Source: Breoghania sp. (GTDB taxonomy: Bacteria > Pseudomonadota > Alphaproteobacteria > Rhizobiales > Stappiaceae). From it: DNA of 64,000 nucleotides. Of the stretch, positions 1-18,474 are shown piece by piece. Position 1 is the first letter of the stretch; each line of letters begins with the position of its first letter. A program made the translations under genes and the position numbers. Where the stretch lies: positions 372,001 to 436,000 of the forward strand of contig NZ_OY771475.1 of the NCBI RefSeq assembly GCF_963674635.1, read 5' to 3'. Below the pieces are notes generated by a model. That model was not told the DNA's origin. It was given only the letters and a program-made list of their open reading frames with translations, and searched no databases.

Positions 1-3881
<3,881 letters not shown>

Positions 3882-4035
3882 TCCGCCGCGCTTCCAGGGC
3901 GGAACGTCATAGTTTCGCCCGTAACGTCAGGCCCGCTGTCCAGCGACCGACTGCGAGCAAATCCTGTTTGAGTGCCGGGACGGCAGATGCGCGAAGCGGC
4001 GCGCCATCCCGCCCGAGCATTGAAGGAGATAACCT

Positions 4036-8241
<4,206 letters not shown>

Positions 8242-8266
8242 GTCGGCCACGACATCGAGACAAGGG

Positions 8267-8290
8267 AAAGGCCGCCTTCGGGCGGCCTTT
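8267..8290 (+). terminator. Intrinsic terminator of the rpoBC unit
   Basis: A perfect 10-base-pair stem (AAAGGCCGCC / GGCGGCCTTT) closes on a stable TTCG tetraloop and ends in a short T run. It sits 25 bases after the rpoC stop, so it probably ends the rpoBC transcript and separates it from the str operon. Confidence 0.85.
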
Positions 8291-8421
8291 CTCGCATCTG
8301 GTGCCCAAAAGTGGCGGGCAGGGGCTCAGTCAAGAGTGGCAAACCTTTTGCCATTGCCATCAGCTCTTTGCTTTGCGTCGGGCAGGCGGGCATCATTGCC
8401 CGTAATCGCAGGAGAAACGAA

Positions 8422-8718
8422 ATGGAACTCACCAAACTGAATGGCGATGAGCCGATGGTCTTCGTGATCGTTGGTCGCGTGTGGGAAGAAGAAGAGGGTG
8501 GGCCGGACGACGCCATCACCGTGAACATTGTCCTGTCGGCGGCCGATGACGACAGCGCCGTTCGCCGTGCCCTCGAAGCTCTGGCGGGGGAGGGCTATGC
8601 CGAAGCCGAGCTCGACCAGATCGGCACGCTCGACGGGGAGCCCGACGATCCGGCTTTTGAAGAGGCCTATCAGGACGCCCTTGATGGAAATGTCGCGGTG
8701 ATCACCTTCCGGGACTGA
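8422..8718 (+). CDS. Small, highly acidic hypothetical protein
   Basis: I do not recognise this 98-residue protein. It has 26 Asp or Glu against about five Lys or Arg, with acidic runs such as EEEE and DDD, and alternating hydrophobic segments (MVFVIVGRV, ITVNIVLSA, NVAVITFRD). These suggest a small alpha/beta fold of the ferredoxin-like kind rather than a disordered tail. The start is an ATG with a clear ribosome site (CAGGAG, 8409-8414); an open frame extends upstream from 8311 but has no comparable start signal. It lies between the rpoC terminator and the str promoter, so it probably has its own transcript. No signal peptide or membrane segment is seen. Confidence 0.75.
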   Translation: MELTKLNGDEPMVFVIVGRVWEEEEGGPDDAITVNIVLSAADDDSAVRRALEALAGEGYAEAELDQIGTLDGEPDDPAFEEAYQDALDGNVAVITFRD

Positions 8719-8972
8719 GCATTCTGCCAGAGGCGGCTGCATCGCAGGAAGAGAGGGAGGCGCCACGCCCGTTTATTCCTGTCTGCCGATCCGTCAGTCT
8801 GGCCGCATCCGGCGTCTGCTTTCCATGGGGAGAGCGCAGCCTTCGGGCTGGGTGAACTCAGAAATCGGACGCGGCAAGATGGACAACCTTGATCGGAGCG
8901 CGGCCCGGATCCAATTCGCAGGGCAACGGGTGGCGGGCTCCCTCTGCGTCCATTTGGACAGGACCAAACTAG

Positions 8973-9392
8973 CCGGTTCTGTCTGTGCGGTTGCCCATCT
9001 GGGAGCGAAGGGAATGCCGGGGCAAGCGTCTCCATTTGGCGATCCTGATGGAACCTGTCGGCGGCCTGGCAATCGTCGTCAGCTTCCAGGCGTGCTAAGC
9101 GGCCTTCCTGTTCGCCGGCCTCCCGATCGCCGGCGCGTTCGTGGTCCACGCTCGGCTCGCCGACCCGGGACGGATCATTGGTTTCATGATGACCCAAGTG
9201 CTCCCGGCGAGCTTTCTCGTCGTTGAAAGGCCAAGCGCCAGCCGCCTGTTCAGAGGACGCGCTGCTCGGTCCACGCAAGAGGCCTTTGGAGTGAAGGGGA
9301 AGGGATCCGATCGGGATCGGAAGGGGCCAGCCACCGCGCGGCCCCTTTTTCGTTCAGGAATCATCGGACAGTGGGCGGGAGCGAATCCCTAA
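8973..9392 (+). pseudogene. Possible remnant of a small membrane-protein gene
   Basis: One plus-strand frame reads as three hydrophobic segments: LAILMEPVGGLAIVVSF, then AAFLFAGLPIAGAFVV, then IIGFMMTQVLPASFLVV. A TAA at 9096-9098 interrupts it between the first and second. The opposite strand gives a long Asp/Glu/His/Arg-rich frame, the usual shadow of a hydrophobic coding frame. No ribosome site or ATG fits an intact gene. It could be a decayed gene or chance hydrophobicity in GC-rich DNA; I cannot assign a family. Confidence 0.22.
9322..9351 (+). terminator. Terminator-like hairpin in the rpoC-rpsL spacer
   Basis: The stem AAGGGGCC / GGCCCCTT encloses an 11-base loop and runs into TTTTT. 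It may end transcription of the acidic small gene or of the degraded frame upstream, and it insulates the str promoter. Confidence 0.6.
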
Positions 9393-9628
9393 CAGGGATG
9401 AACAAAATCCGGATCTGGCGACAAGCGATTCACCATTTATGAAGAATCTCTGGGAACGAGGCGTCAGAGGGGAATTGCTCGCCGCTGTCTCGCCGAACCG
9501 GTCGACTAATATTAATGCGCAATCGGATATTGGACGGTAAGAATATTACGTCTTGCTGTTGCTTTGGGTCGACTCCCGCGTGAGATCCGCCAGACCGCGG
9601 AAAGGCTGAAGATTTATCGGGCAGGGCC

Positions 9629-9657
9629 TTGACGTGGGGCCGGTGTGTGAGTAGGTT
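9629..9657 (+). promoter_or_regulatory. Probable housekeeping promoter of the str operon
   Basis: TTGACG (9629-9634) and TAGGTT (9652-9657) are separated by 17 bases and match the usual vegetative promoter of alphaproteobacteria. Transcription would start near 9664 and give a leader of about 235 bases before rpsL. No other equally good match is seen in the spacer. Confidence 0.65.
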
Positions 9658-9900
9658 CCGCCCACTCCCAAGGCAGGCGGTAAGCTTTTCTTGAATTCGG
9701 AGCGACACGCTCTGGACCAATCGGCTTAAACGCTGCCCGGGTTCAAATTTGGCGATAAATCGTCGAGCACACGATCATGGGGTTGTCCCTCGTGATCCTC
9801 TGTATTTCGCAGCGCCCTTTTCGCGCCAGTAATGGTGTGGAAGCGGCGCGATTCCGCGCATGCACGGGCATGCAGCAGATGGATAAGGTGAAGCGCTAAT

Positions 9901-10272
9901 ATGCCGACCATCAACCAGTTGATCCGCAAGCCGCGGAAGGACCCGCCGAAGCGGAACAAGGTGCCGGCCATGGAGGCCTGCCCGCAGAAGCGCGGTGTGT
10001 GCACGCGCGTGTACACCACGACGCCGAAGAAGCCGAACTCGGCTTTGCGTAAGGTCGCCAAGGTGCGTCTGACGAACGGCTTCGAGGTCATCGGCTACAT
10101 TCCTGGTGAAGGCCACAACCTGCAGGAACACTCCGTGGTGATGATCCGCGGCGGCCGCGTCAAGGATTTGCCTGGCGTGCGCTACCACATCCTGCGTGGT
10201 GTGCTGGATACCCAGGGCGTCAAGGATCGCAAGCAGCGTCGTTCGAAGTACGGCGCCAAGCGTCCGAAATAA
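9901..10272 (+). CDS. rpsL: 30S ribosomal protein S12
   Basis: S12 is a decoding-centre protein of the small subunit and the classical target for streptomycin-resistance mutations. The 123-residue length is typical. The conserved TTPKKPNSALRK loop is present with Lys43 and Lys44, and Lys88 and Asp89 follow in RVKDLPG; these are wild-type residues, so streptomycin resistance from this gene is not expected. It is the first gene of the str operon, preceded by an unusually long leader of about 240 bases. Confidence 0.99.
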   Translation: MPTINQLIRKPRKDPPKRNKVPAMEACPQKRGVCTRVYTTTPKKPNSALRKVAKVRLTNGFEVIGYIPGEGHNLQEHSVVMIRGGRVKDLPGVRYHILRGVLDTQGVKDRKQRRSKYGAKRPK

Positions 10273-10305
10273 TAGAATTCGTGTTCAAAGGCCGAGGATC
10301 AACAG

Positions 10306-10776
10306 ATGTCCCGCCGTCATCGCGCTGAAAAGCGAGAGATCAATCCGGACCCGAAGTTCGGGGATGTCGTCGTCACGAAGTTCATGAACTACGTGATGCT
10401 CGACGGTAAGAAGTCGGCAGCCGAGCGTATCGTCTACGGTGCGTTCGATGTTATTGAGAGCCGTGCAAAGCAGGACCCGATCTCGGTGTTCCATGAGGCG
10501 CTCACCAACGTGATGCCGACCGTTGAGGTTCGCTCTCGCCGTGTTGGCGGTGCGACCTACCAGGTCCCCGTCGAGGTCCGCAACGAGCGTCGTCAGGCGC
10601 TTGCCATTCGTTGGTTGATTGCCGCGTCTCGCGGTCGCAACGAAAAGACCATGATCGACCGGCTCTCTGGTGAGCTGCTCGACGCCGCAAACAACCGCGG
10701 TACGGCTGTGAAGAAGCGTGAAGACACGCATCGCATGGCCGAAGCCAACCGCGCGTTCTCGCATTACCGCTGGTAA
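10306..10776 (+). CDS. rpsG: 30S ribosomal protein S7
   Basis: S7 starts assembly of the 30S head by binding the 3' domain of 16S rRNA and lines the E site. The protein has 156 residues, the family's usual short length, and ends in the expected AEANRAFSHYRW. Its ATG follows rpsL by 33 bases with a GAGGATC ribosome site. In E. coli S7 represses its own operon by binding the rpsL-rpsG spacer; the spacer here is short and I see no matching hairpin, so that control is unlikely to be conserved in the same form. Confidence 0.98.
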   Translation: MSRRHRAEKREINPDPKFGDVVVTKFMNYVMLDGKKSAAERIVYGAFDVIESRAKQDPISVFHEALTNVMPTVEVRSRRVGGATYQVPVEVRNERRQALAIRWLIAASRGRNEKTMIDRLSGELLDAANNRGTAVKKREDTHRMAEANRAFSHYRW

Positions 10777-10798
10777 GCAAACCTGAGGGTCTGACGCC

Positions 10799-12874
<2,076 letters not shown>

Positions 12875-12920
12875 TAACCGACCAGCCTGACAGCAAACAT
12901 CGAGAGAGCGGAGAAATCCG

Positions 12921-14111
12921 ATGGCTAAGGAAAAATTTGAGCGCAACAAGCCGCACGTCAACATTGGTACGATTGGCCACGTTGACCACGGCAAGACGAC
13001 CCTTACGGCAGCGATCACCATGACGCTTGCAGAGCAGGGCGGTGGCGTTGCGAAGGCTTATGACGAAATCGACGCTGCGCCGGAAGAAAAGGCGCGCGGC
13101 ATCACGATTTCGACGGCGCACGTTGAGTACGAGACGGCGAACCGTCACTACGCTCACGTGGACTGCCCGGGCCACGCCGACTACGTGAAGAACATGATCA
13201 CGGGTGCGGCGCAGATGGACGGCGCGATCCTGGTTTGCTCGGCGGCCGATGGCCCGATGCCGCAGACCCGCGAGCACATCCTTCTGGCGCGTCAGGTCGG
13301 TGTGCCGGCTCTGGTCGTGTTCATGAACAAGGTCGACCAGGTCGACGATCCGGAGCTTCTTGAGCTTGTCGAGATGGAAATCCGCGATCTTCTGTCGTCC
13401 TACGACTTCCCGGGCGACGACATTCCGATCATCGCCGGTTCGGCTCTTGCAGCCGTTGAGAACCGGGATCAGGAAATCGGCCGCGGTGCGGTTTTGAAGC
13501 TGATGGAAGCGGTTGACGAGTACATTCCGACGCCGGAGCGTCCGATTGACCAGCCGTTCCTGATGCCGATCGAAGACGTGTTCTCGATCTCCGGTCGCGG
13601 CACGGTTGTGACGGGTCGTGTCGAGCGCGGCATCATCAAGGTCGGCGAAGAAATCGAGATCGTGGGTATCCGCGACACGAAGAAGACGACCTGCACGGGC
13701 GTCGAGATGTTCCGCAAGCTGCTCGATCAGGGCCAGGCTGGCGACAACATCGGTGCTCTGCTTCGCGGCATCGGCCGTGAGGATGTCGAGCGCGGCCAGG
13801 TTCTTTGCAAGCCGGGTTCTGTGACCCCGCACACGAAGTTCAAGGCCGAGGCCTACATTCTGACGAAGGAAGAGGGTGGTCGTCACACCCCGTTCTTCAC
13901 GAACTATCGTCCGCAGTTCTACTTCCGCACGACCGACGTGACGGGTGTTGTGGATCTGCCGGAAGGCACCGAGATGGTGATGCCGGGCGACAACGTCGCC
14001 GTGACGGTGACGCTGATCGTGCCGATCGCGATGGAAGAAGGTCTGCGCTTCGCTATCCGCGAAGGCGGCCGCACCGTCGGCGCCGGCGTCGTTGCCTCGA
14101 TCATCGAGTAA
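12921..14111 (+). CDS. tuf: Elongation factor Tu
   Basis: EF-Tu carries aminoacyl-tRNA to the ribosome as a GTP complex. The 396-residue protein has the P loop GHVDHGKT (19-26), DCPGHADY for G3 and NKVD for G4, then the two beta-barrel domains. It closes the str operon, 46 bases after fusA, with the ribosome site GAGCGGAG upstream. Codon use is strongly biased, as expected for one of the most abundant proteins. Many relatives carry a second tuf elsewhere; none is in this window. Confidence 0.99.
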   Translation: MAKEKFERNKPHVNIGTIGHVDHGKTTLTAAITMTLAEQGGGVAKAYDEIDAAPEEKARGITISTAHVEYETANRHYAHVDCPGHADYVKNMITGAAQMDGAILVCSAADGPMPQTREHILLARQVGVPALVVFMNKVDQVDDPELLELVEMEIRDLLSSYDFPGDDIPIIAGSALAAVENRDQEIGRGAVLKLMEAVDEYIPTPERPIDQPFLMPIEDVFSISGRGTVVTGRVERGIIKVGEEIEIVGIRDTKKTTCTGVEMFRKLLDQGQAGDNIGALLRGIGREDVERGQVLCKPGSVTPHTKFKAEAYILTKEEGGRHTPFFTNYRPQFYFRTTDVTGVVDLPEGTEMVMPGDNVAVTVTLIVPIAMEEGLRFAIREGGRTVGAGVVASIIE

Positions 14112-14127
14112 CGAACCGGATAAGTCG

Positions 14128-14174
14128 GGATGCCGATAACCGGCATCCCATGGGGGCGACGCAAGTCGCCTCCA
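14128..14174 (+). ncRNA. Tandem hairpins in the tuf-rpsJ spacer, candidate S10 leader
   Basis: Two perfect stems stand side by side. The first is a nine-pair stem (GGGATGCCG / CGGCATCCC, 14128-14136 and 14142-14150). The second is a nine-pair stem, including one G-U pair, capped by a GCAA tetraloop (14153-14161 and 14166-14174). Neither runs into a T tract, so simple termination is unlikely. The position, directly before rpsJ, is where ribosomal-protein leaders act in other bacteria. Confidence 0.4.
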
Positions 14175-14235
14175 ACGTTGAAGAAGTCAGGAGCGGTCGT
14201 CGCAGTTGCGGCACCGGCTCGTAAGGACCAGAGCA

Positions 14236-14544
14236 ATGAACGGTCAAAATATCCGGATCCGCCTGAAGGCGTTTGATCACCGCATCCTGGATGCCTCGAC
14301 CCGCGAAATCGTCAATACGGCGAAGCGGACGGGTGCCCAGGTGCGCGGACCGGTGCCTCTGCCGACACGGATCGAAAAGTACACCGTGTTGCGCGGCCCT
14401 CACATCGACAAGAAGAGCCGCGAGCAGTTCGAAATGCGTACGCACAAGCGTCTGCTCGATATCGTCGATCCGACCCCGCAGACTGTCGACGCCTTGATGA
14501 AGCTCGACCTCGCTGCAGGCGTCGACGTCGAAATCAAGCTCTAA
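14236..14544 (+). CDS. rpsJ: 30S ribosomal protein S10
   Basis: S10 is a 30S head protein that also joins NusB in antitermination complexes. The 102-residue product from the ATG at 14236 has the family's normal length and the motifs PLPTRIEKYTV and RTHKRLLDI. An upstream in-frame start at 14206 would add residues not typical of S10, and the AAGGACC ribosome site favours 14236. It opens the S10 operon, 124 bases after tuf, behind the hairpin pair in that spacer. Confidence 0.98.
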   Translation: MNGQNIRIRLKAFDHRILDASTREIVNTAKRTGAQVRGPVPLPTRIEKYTVLRGPHIDKKSREQFEMRTHKRLLDIVDPTPQTVDALMKLDLAAGVDVEIKL

Positions 14545-14569
14545 GGCGGACCAACCGAGGAACACGCTG

Positions 14570-15283
14570 ATGCGTTCTGGAGTGATCGCTCAGAAGGTGG
14601 GCATGACCCGCATCTACTCTGATGCAGGGGTTCACGTGCCGGTGACGGTTCTCAAGCTTGAGAACTGCCAGGTCGTTGCCCACCGGACGGCTGAAAAGAA
14701 TGGCTATACCGCGCTGCAGCTCGGCGCAGGTCTTGCCAAAGTCAAGAATACGCCGCGCCCGATGCGGGGACACTTCGCTGTCGCCAAAGTCGAGCCCAAG
14801 CGCAAGCTCGCCGAATTCCGGGTCTCCCCGGATGCCTTGATCGAGGTCGGCGCCGAACTTACTGCCGACCACTTCGTGGAAGGTCAGTTCGTCGACGTCA
14901 CCGGTACTTCGATCGGTAAGGGCTTCGCCGGTGTCATGAAGCGTCACAACTTCGGTGGTGGTCGCGCTTCGCATGGTAACTCTGTGTCGCACCGTTCGCA
15001 CGGTTCGACCGGTCAGTGCCAGGATCCCGGCAAGGTCTTCAAGGGCAAGAAGATGGCCGGTCACATGGGTGATACCCGCGTGACCACCCAGAACCTGAAG
15101 GTTGTGCGCACCGACGTGGAGCGCGGCCTGATCATGGTTCAGGGCGCTGTCCCGGGCTCGAAGGGTGGCTGGATCCTCATCAAGGACGCGATCAAGCGGT
15201 CCTTGCCTGATGGGGCACCGATGCCGGGTGGCTTCCGCGTTGCCGATGTGGCTGCGCCGGTTGCTGAGAAGGAGGCCGAGTGA
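14570..15283 (+). CDS. rplC: 50S ribosomal protein L3
   Basis: L3 is an early 50S assembly protein that reaches towards the peptidyl transferase centre. The 237 residues include the conserved GKGFAGVMKRHNFGG and SHGNSVSHRSHGSTGQ loops and GKKMAGHMG. The C-terminal tail (about 20 residues, Ala/Glu-rich) is longer than in E. coli (209 residues), as is common in alphaproteobacteria. Its stop codon shares one base with the rplD start, so the two are translationally coupled. Confidence 0.98.
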   Translation: MRSGVIAQKVGMTRIYSDAGVHVPVTVLKLENCQVVAHRTAEKNGYTALQLGAGLAKVKNTPRPMRGHFAVAKVEPKRKLAEFRVSPDALIEVGAELTADHFVEGQFVDVTGTSIGKGFAGVMKRHNFGGGRASHGNSVSHRSHGSTGQCQDPGKVFKGKKMAGHMGDTRVTTQNLKVVRTDVERGLIMVQGAVPGSKGGWILIKDAIKRSLPDGAPMPGGFRVADVAAPVAEKEAE

Positions 15284-15903
15284 TGGAACTGGCAGTAAAG
15301 ACGCTTGAAGGCGGAGCGGCCGGCTCGATCACGCTGTCGGACGAGATTTTTGGTCTCGACCCGCGGGCCGATCTCATGCACCGCGTCGTGCGCTGGCAGC
15401 TGGCTAAGCGCCAGGCTGGCACGCACAAGACCAAGGGCCGCAGCGAAGTCGCTGCGACGGGCAAGAAGTTTGTCCGTCAGAAGGGCTCTGGCGGCGCGCG
15501 GCACGGTGACCGCAAGGTCCCGCAGTTCCGTGGCGGTGGCCGGGCATTCGGTCCGGTCGTTCGCGACCATTCGTTCGACCTTCCGAAGAAGGTTCGCGCT
15601 CTCGGCCTGAAGCATGCGCTTTCGGCCAAGGCTCAGGCTTCCAACATCGTCATTCTCGATGATGTGAAGTCGGCCGACGGCAAGACCAAAGCGCTCAAGG
15701 CGCAGCTTGGTGCCCTCGGCTTCGCGAACGTTCTGTTCATCGATGGGGCCGAAATCGACAACAACTTCCGCCTGGCGGCCCGCAACATCCCGAATGTTGA
15801 CGTGCTTCCGGTGCAGGGCATCAACGTCTACGACATTCTTCGTCGCGAGACGCTCGTCCTGACGAAGGCGGCGGTGAGTGCTCTGGAGGAGCGGTTCAAA
15901 TGA
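15283..15903 (+). CDS. rplD: 50S ribosomal protein L4
   Basis: L4 binds 23S rRNA, lines the exit tunnel, and in gammaproteobacteria represses the S10 operon. The start is taken at the ATG at 15283 (TGATG overlap with rplC and a GAAGGAGG ribosome site), giving 206 residues; a GTG one codon earlier is also in frame. The long basic tunnel loop is visible (GTHKTKGRSEV through GSGGARHGDRK). The C-terminus overlaps rplW by four bases. Confidence 0.98.
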   Translation: MELAVKTLEGGAAGSITLSDEIFGLDPRADLMHRVVRWQLAKRQAGTHKTKGRSEVAATGKKFVRQKGSGGARHGDRKVPQFRGGGRAFGPVVRDHSFDLPKKVRALGLKHALSAKAQASNIVILDDVKSADGKTKALKAQLGALGFANVLFIDGAEIDNNFRLAARNIPNVDVLPVQGINVYDILRRETLVLTKAAVSALEERFK

Positions 15904-16193
15904 CGAACCTCAAGCACTATGACACGATCGTCAGCCCCGCGATCACCGAGAAGTCCACGATGGCTTCCGAGCAGGACAAGGTCGTGTTCAACGTCGCAAT
16001 CAACGCGACGAAGCCCGAGATCAAGGCTGCGGTCGAGGCGCTGTTCGGCGTCAAGGTCAAGAGCGTGAACACCGCTGTCCGCAAGGGCAAGGTCAAGCGC
16101 TTCCGCGGCATCAAGGGCCGTCAGAGCGACTTCAAGCGCGCGGTTGTCACCCTCGTCGAGGGCCAGGCGATCGACGTGACCACCGGTCTGTAA
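15900..16193 (+). CDS. rplW: 50S ribosomal protein L23
   Basis: L23 sits at the tunnel exit and docks trigger factor and SRP. The 97-residue length is standard; the N-terminal ITEKS motif and the basic loop VRKGKVKRFRG are present. The ATG overlaps the rplD stop (ATGA), a sign of translational coupling. Confidence 0.98.
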   Translation: MTNLKHYDTIVSPAITEKSTMASEQDKVVFNVAINATKPEIKAAVEALFGVKVKSVNTAVRKGKVKRFRGIKGRQSDFKRAVVTLVEGQAIDVTTGL

Positions 16194-16208
16194 GGGCGGA
16201 GAGGAAAG

Positions 16209-17042
16209 ATGGCACTCAAAACCTTTAAGCCGACTTCACCGGGTACTCGGCAGCTGGTCATCGTTGACCGCTCCGACCTGTGGAAGGGCAAGCCGGTCAA
16301 GACCCTCACAGAGGGCCTGTCGAAGTCCGGCGGTCGTAACAACCGCGGTCGCAACACGGCTCCGCACCGTGGTGGCGGCCACAAGCGGACCTACCGCATC
16401 ATCGACTTCAAGCGTCGCAAGTTTGATGTCGAGGCGACCGTGGAGCGGATCGAATACGATCCCAACCGCACTGCCTATATCGCCCTCATCCGCTATGACG
16501 ATGGCGAACTGAGCTACATCCTGGCGCCGCAGCGCCTTGCAGCCGGCGACAAGGTTATCGCCAGCGCCAAGGCCGACGTGAAGCCGGGCAATGCGATGCC
16601 GCTGTCTTCTATCCCGGTTGGCACGATCGTGCACAACATCGAGATGAAGCCCGGCAAGGGCGGCCAGATCGCCCGTTCGGCCGGTGGCTACGCTCAGATC
16701 GTGGGTCGTGACCAGGGCTACACCGTGATCCGCCTGAACTCCGGCGAACAGCGCCGCGTTCTCGGCACCTGCATGGCGACCGTTGGCGCGGTTTCCAATC
16801 AGGATCACATGAACACCAACATGGGCAAGGCGGGACGTTCCCGCTGGCTCGGCAAGCGCCCGCATGTGCGTGGCGTGGTGATGAACCCGGTCGACCATCC
16901 GCACGGCGGTGGTGAGGGTCGCACCTCCGGTGGTCGCCATCCGGTGACGCCGTGGGGCAAGCCCACCAAGGGCAAGCGTACCCGCTCCAACAAGTCGACC
17001 GACAAGTTCATCGTCCGTAGCCGCCACCAGCGGAAGAAGTAA
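16209..17042 (+). CDS. rplB: 50S ribosomal protein L2
   Basis: L2 is needed for subunit joining and for the peptidyl transferase region. The 277 residues contain the signature near the C-terminus (MNPVDHPHGGGEG, then PVTPWGKPTKGKRTR) with the conserved His of HPHGGGEG. It starts 15 bases after rplW with a GGAGAGGAA ribosome site. Confidence 0.99.
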   Translation: MALKTFKPTSPGTRQLVIVDRSDLWKGKPVKTLTEGLSKSGGRNNRGRNTAPHRGGGHKRTYRIIDFKRRKFDVEATVERIEYDPNRTAYIALIRYDDGELSYILAPQRLAAGDKVIASAKADVKPGNAMPLSSIPVGTIVHNIEMKPGKGGQIARSAGGYAQIVGRDQGYTVIRLNSGEQRRVLGTCMATVGAVSNQDHMNTNMGKAGRSRWLGKRPHVRGVVMNPVDHPHGGGEGRTSGGRHPVTPWGKPTKGKRTRSNKSTDKFIVRSRHQRKK

Positions 17043-17053
17043 GGGGAACGACC

Positions 17054-17332
17054 GTGGCACGTTCTGTCTGGAAGGGACCGTTTATCGACGGCTACCTCCT
17101 CAAAAAGGCCGAGAAGGTTCGTTCTTCTGGCCGCAATGAGGTCATCAAGACCTGGAGCCGGCGATCGACGATCCTGCCCCAGTTTGTCGGTCTGACCTTC
17201 GGTGTCTACAACGGCCAGAAGCATGTGCCGGTTCTCGTGTCTGAGGACATGGTCGGTCACAAGCTTGGCGAGTTCTCGCCGACGCGCACCTATTACGGGC
17301 ATGCGGCGGACAAGAAGGCGAAGAGGAAGTAA
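17054..17332 (+). CDS. rpsS: 30S ribosomal protein S19
   Basis: S19 contacts 16S rRNA in the head, beside S13 and the A-site tRNA. The 92-residue protein starts at a GTG, supported by an AAGGGGAACG ribosome site and by the standard N-terminus ARSVWKGPF. The C-terminus carries the signature FSPTRTYYGHA. It lies 11 bases after rplB and two bases before rplV. Confidence 0.98.
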   Translation: MARSVWKGPFIDGYLLKKAEKVRSSGRNEVIKTWSRRSTILPQFVGLTFGVYNGQKHVPVLVSEDMVGHKLGEFSPTRTYYGHAADKKAKRK

Positions 17333-17334
17333 CG

Positions 17335-17715
17335 ATGGGCAAGCCGAAGCGCGAGCGTAGCCTCGCCGACAATCAGGCGAAGGCTGTCGCACGCATGCTG
17401 CGGGTCTCGCCGCAGAAGCTGAACCTCGTGGCAGCCGGTATCCGCGGAAAGAAGGTCTCGACGGCTCTGGCCGAACTGACCTTCTCCCGCAAGCGGATCG
17501 CTCGCGATGTCAAGAAGACGCTGGAGTCGGCCATCGCCAACGCCGAGAACAACCACGATCTCGATGTCGACGTTCTCGTCGTCTCCGAGGCCTATGTGGG
17601 CAAGGCGCTCGTGATGAAGCGCTTCCAGCCCCGGGCGCGTGGCCGGGTTGGACGGATCCAGAAGCCGTTCTCCAACCTGACCATCGTCGTGAGCGAAGTT
17701 GAGGAGGCCGCCTGA
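17335..17715 (+). CDS. rplV: 50S ribosomal protein L22
   Basis: L22 forms part of the exit tunnel with L4. It has 126 residues, with the tunnel hairpin KRFQPRARGRVGRI seen near the C-terminus; no insertion of the sort that gives macrolide resistance is visible. A short basic N-terminal extension (GKPKRERSLADNQ) is usual for rhizobial relatives. The stop shares a base with the rpsC start. Confidence 0.98.
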   Translation: MGKPKRERSLADNQAKAVARMLRVSPQKLNLVAAGIRGKKVSTALAELTFSRKRIARDVKKTLESAIANAENNHDLDVDVLVVSEAYVGKALVMKRFQPRARGRVGRIQKPFSNLTIVVSEVEEAA

Positions 17716-18425
17716 TGGGCCATAAAGTCAATCCGATCGGTCTTCGCCTGGGCATCAACCGGACGTGGGACAGCCGCTGGTACGCGGACAAGAACGAGTA
17801 CGGCTCGCTCTTGCACGAGGATTTCAGGATCCGCGAGTACCTGCTGGACGCACTGAAGCAGGCGGCCGTCTCCAAGGTCGTCATCGAGCGCCCGCACAAG
17901 AAGTGCCGCGTCACTGTCCATTCGGCTCGTCCGGGTGTCGTGATCGGCAAGAAGGGTGCGGACATCGAGAAGCTTCGTCGCAAGCTGTCGCAGATGACCA
18001 ATTCGGAAGTGCACATCAACATCGTTGAGGTGCGCAAGCCGGAAATCGACGCAACGCTTGTCGCGGCTTCGATTGCCCAGCAGCTGGAGCGCCGTGTTGC
18101 GTTCCGTCGTGCCATGAAGCGTTCGGTTCAGTCCGCGATGCGTCTTGGCGCCGACGGCATCCGCATCAACTGCGGTGGTCGTCTGGGTGGTGCGGAAATC
18201 GCTCGTACCGAATGGTACCGCGAAGGCCGCGTGCCGCTGCACACGCTGCGCGCCGACATCGATTATGGCACGGCGACCGCTCACACCGCCTATGGTGCTT
18301 GCGGCGTCAAGGTTTGGATCTTCAAGGGTGAGATCCTGGAGCATGACCCGATGGCTTCCGAGCGTCGTAGCGCGGAAGGCAACGAATCCGGTGGCGGCGG
18401 TGGCCGTCGCGAGCGCGCTGCCTGA
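17715..18425 (+). CDS. rpsC: 30S ribosomal protein S3
   Basis: S3 lines the mRNA entry channel and has helicase activity with S4 and S5. The 236 residues hold the type II KH domain with the GxxG motif (VIGKKGADIEKL) and the C-terminal signature (RLGGAEIARTEWYREGRVPL). A Gly-rich, Arg-ended tail follows. The N-terminus MGHKVNPIGLRLG is canonical. Translation is coupled to rplV by the one-base TGATG overlap. Confidence 0.98.
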   Translation: MGHKVNPIGLRLGINRTWDSRWYADKNEYGSLLHEDFRIREYLLDALKQAAVSKVVIERPHKKCRVTVHSARPGVVIGKKGADIEKLRRKLSQMTNSEVHINIVEVRKPEIDATLVAASIAQQLERRVAFRRAMKRSVQSAMRLGADGIRINCGGRLGGAEIARTEWYREGRVPLHTLRADIDYGTATAHTAYGACGVKVWIFKGEILEHDPMASERRSAEGNESGGGGGRRERAA

Positions 18426-18474
18426 GGGCAGTGACGATCGTTCGGTGGGTATCTAGGAAAGCGAGAGAGCAACA

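Larger units (their letters stand above)
8719..9628. other. Gene-poor spacer before the str operon
   Basis: No open frame here has both a plausible start and protein-like composition. The stretch holds a possible degraded membrane-protein frame (8973-9392), a terminator-like hairpin at 9322-9351, a small hairpin at 9386-9400 (ATCCCT-AAC-AGGGAT), and an AT-rich patch at about 9508-9550. The promoter of the str operon follows directly. Confidence 0.6.

Noticed and set aside
8670..9278. 202-codon minus-strand frame in the rpoC-rpsL spacer
   Set aside because: It overlaps the acidic small gene, has no start signal and looks like the shadow of a hydrophobic plus-strand frame.
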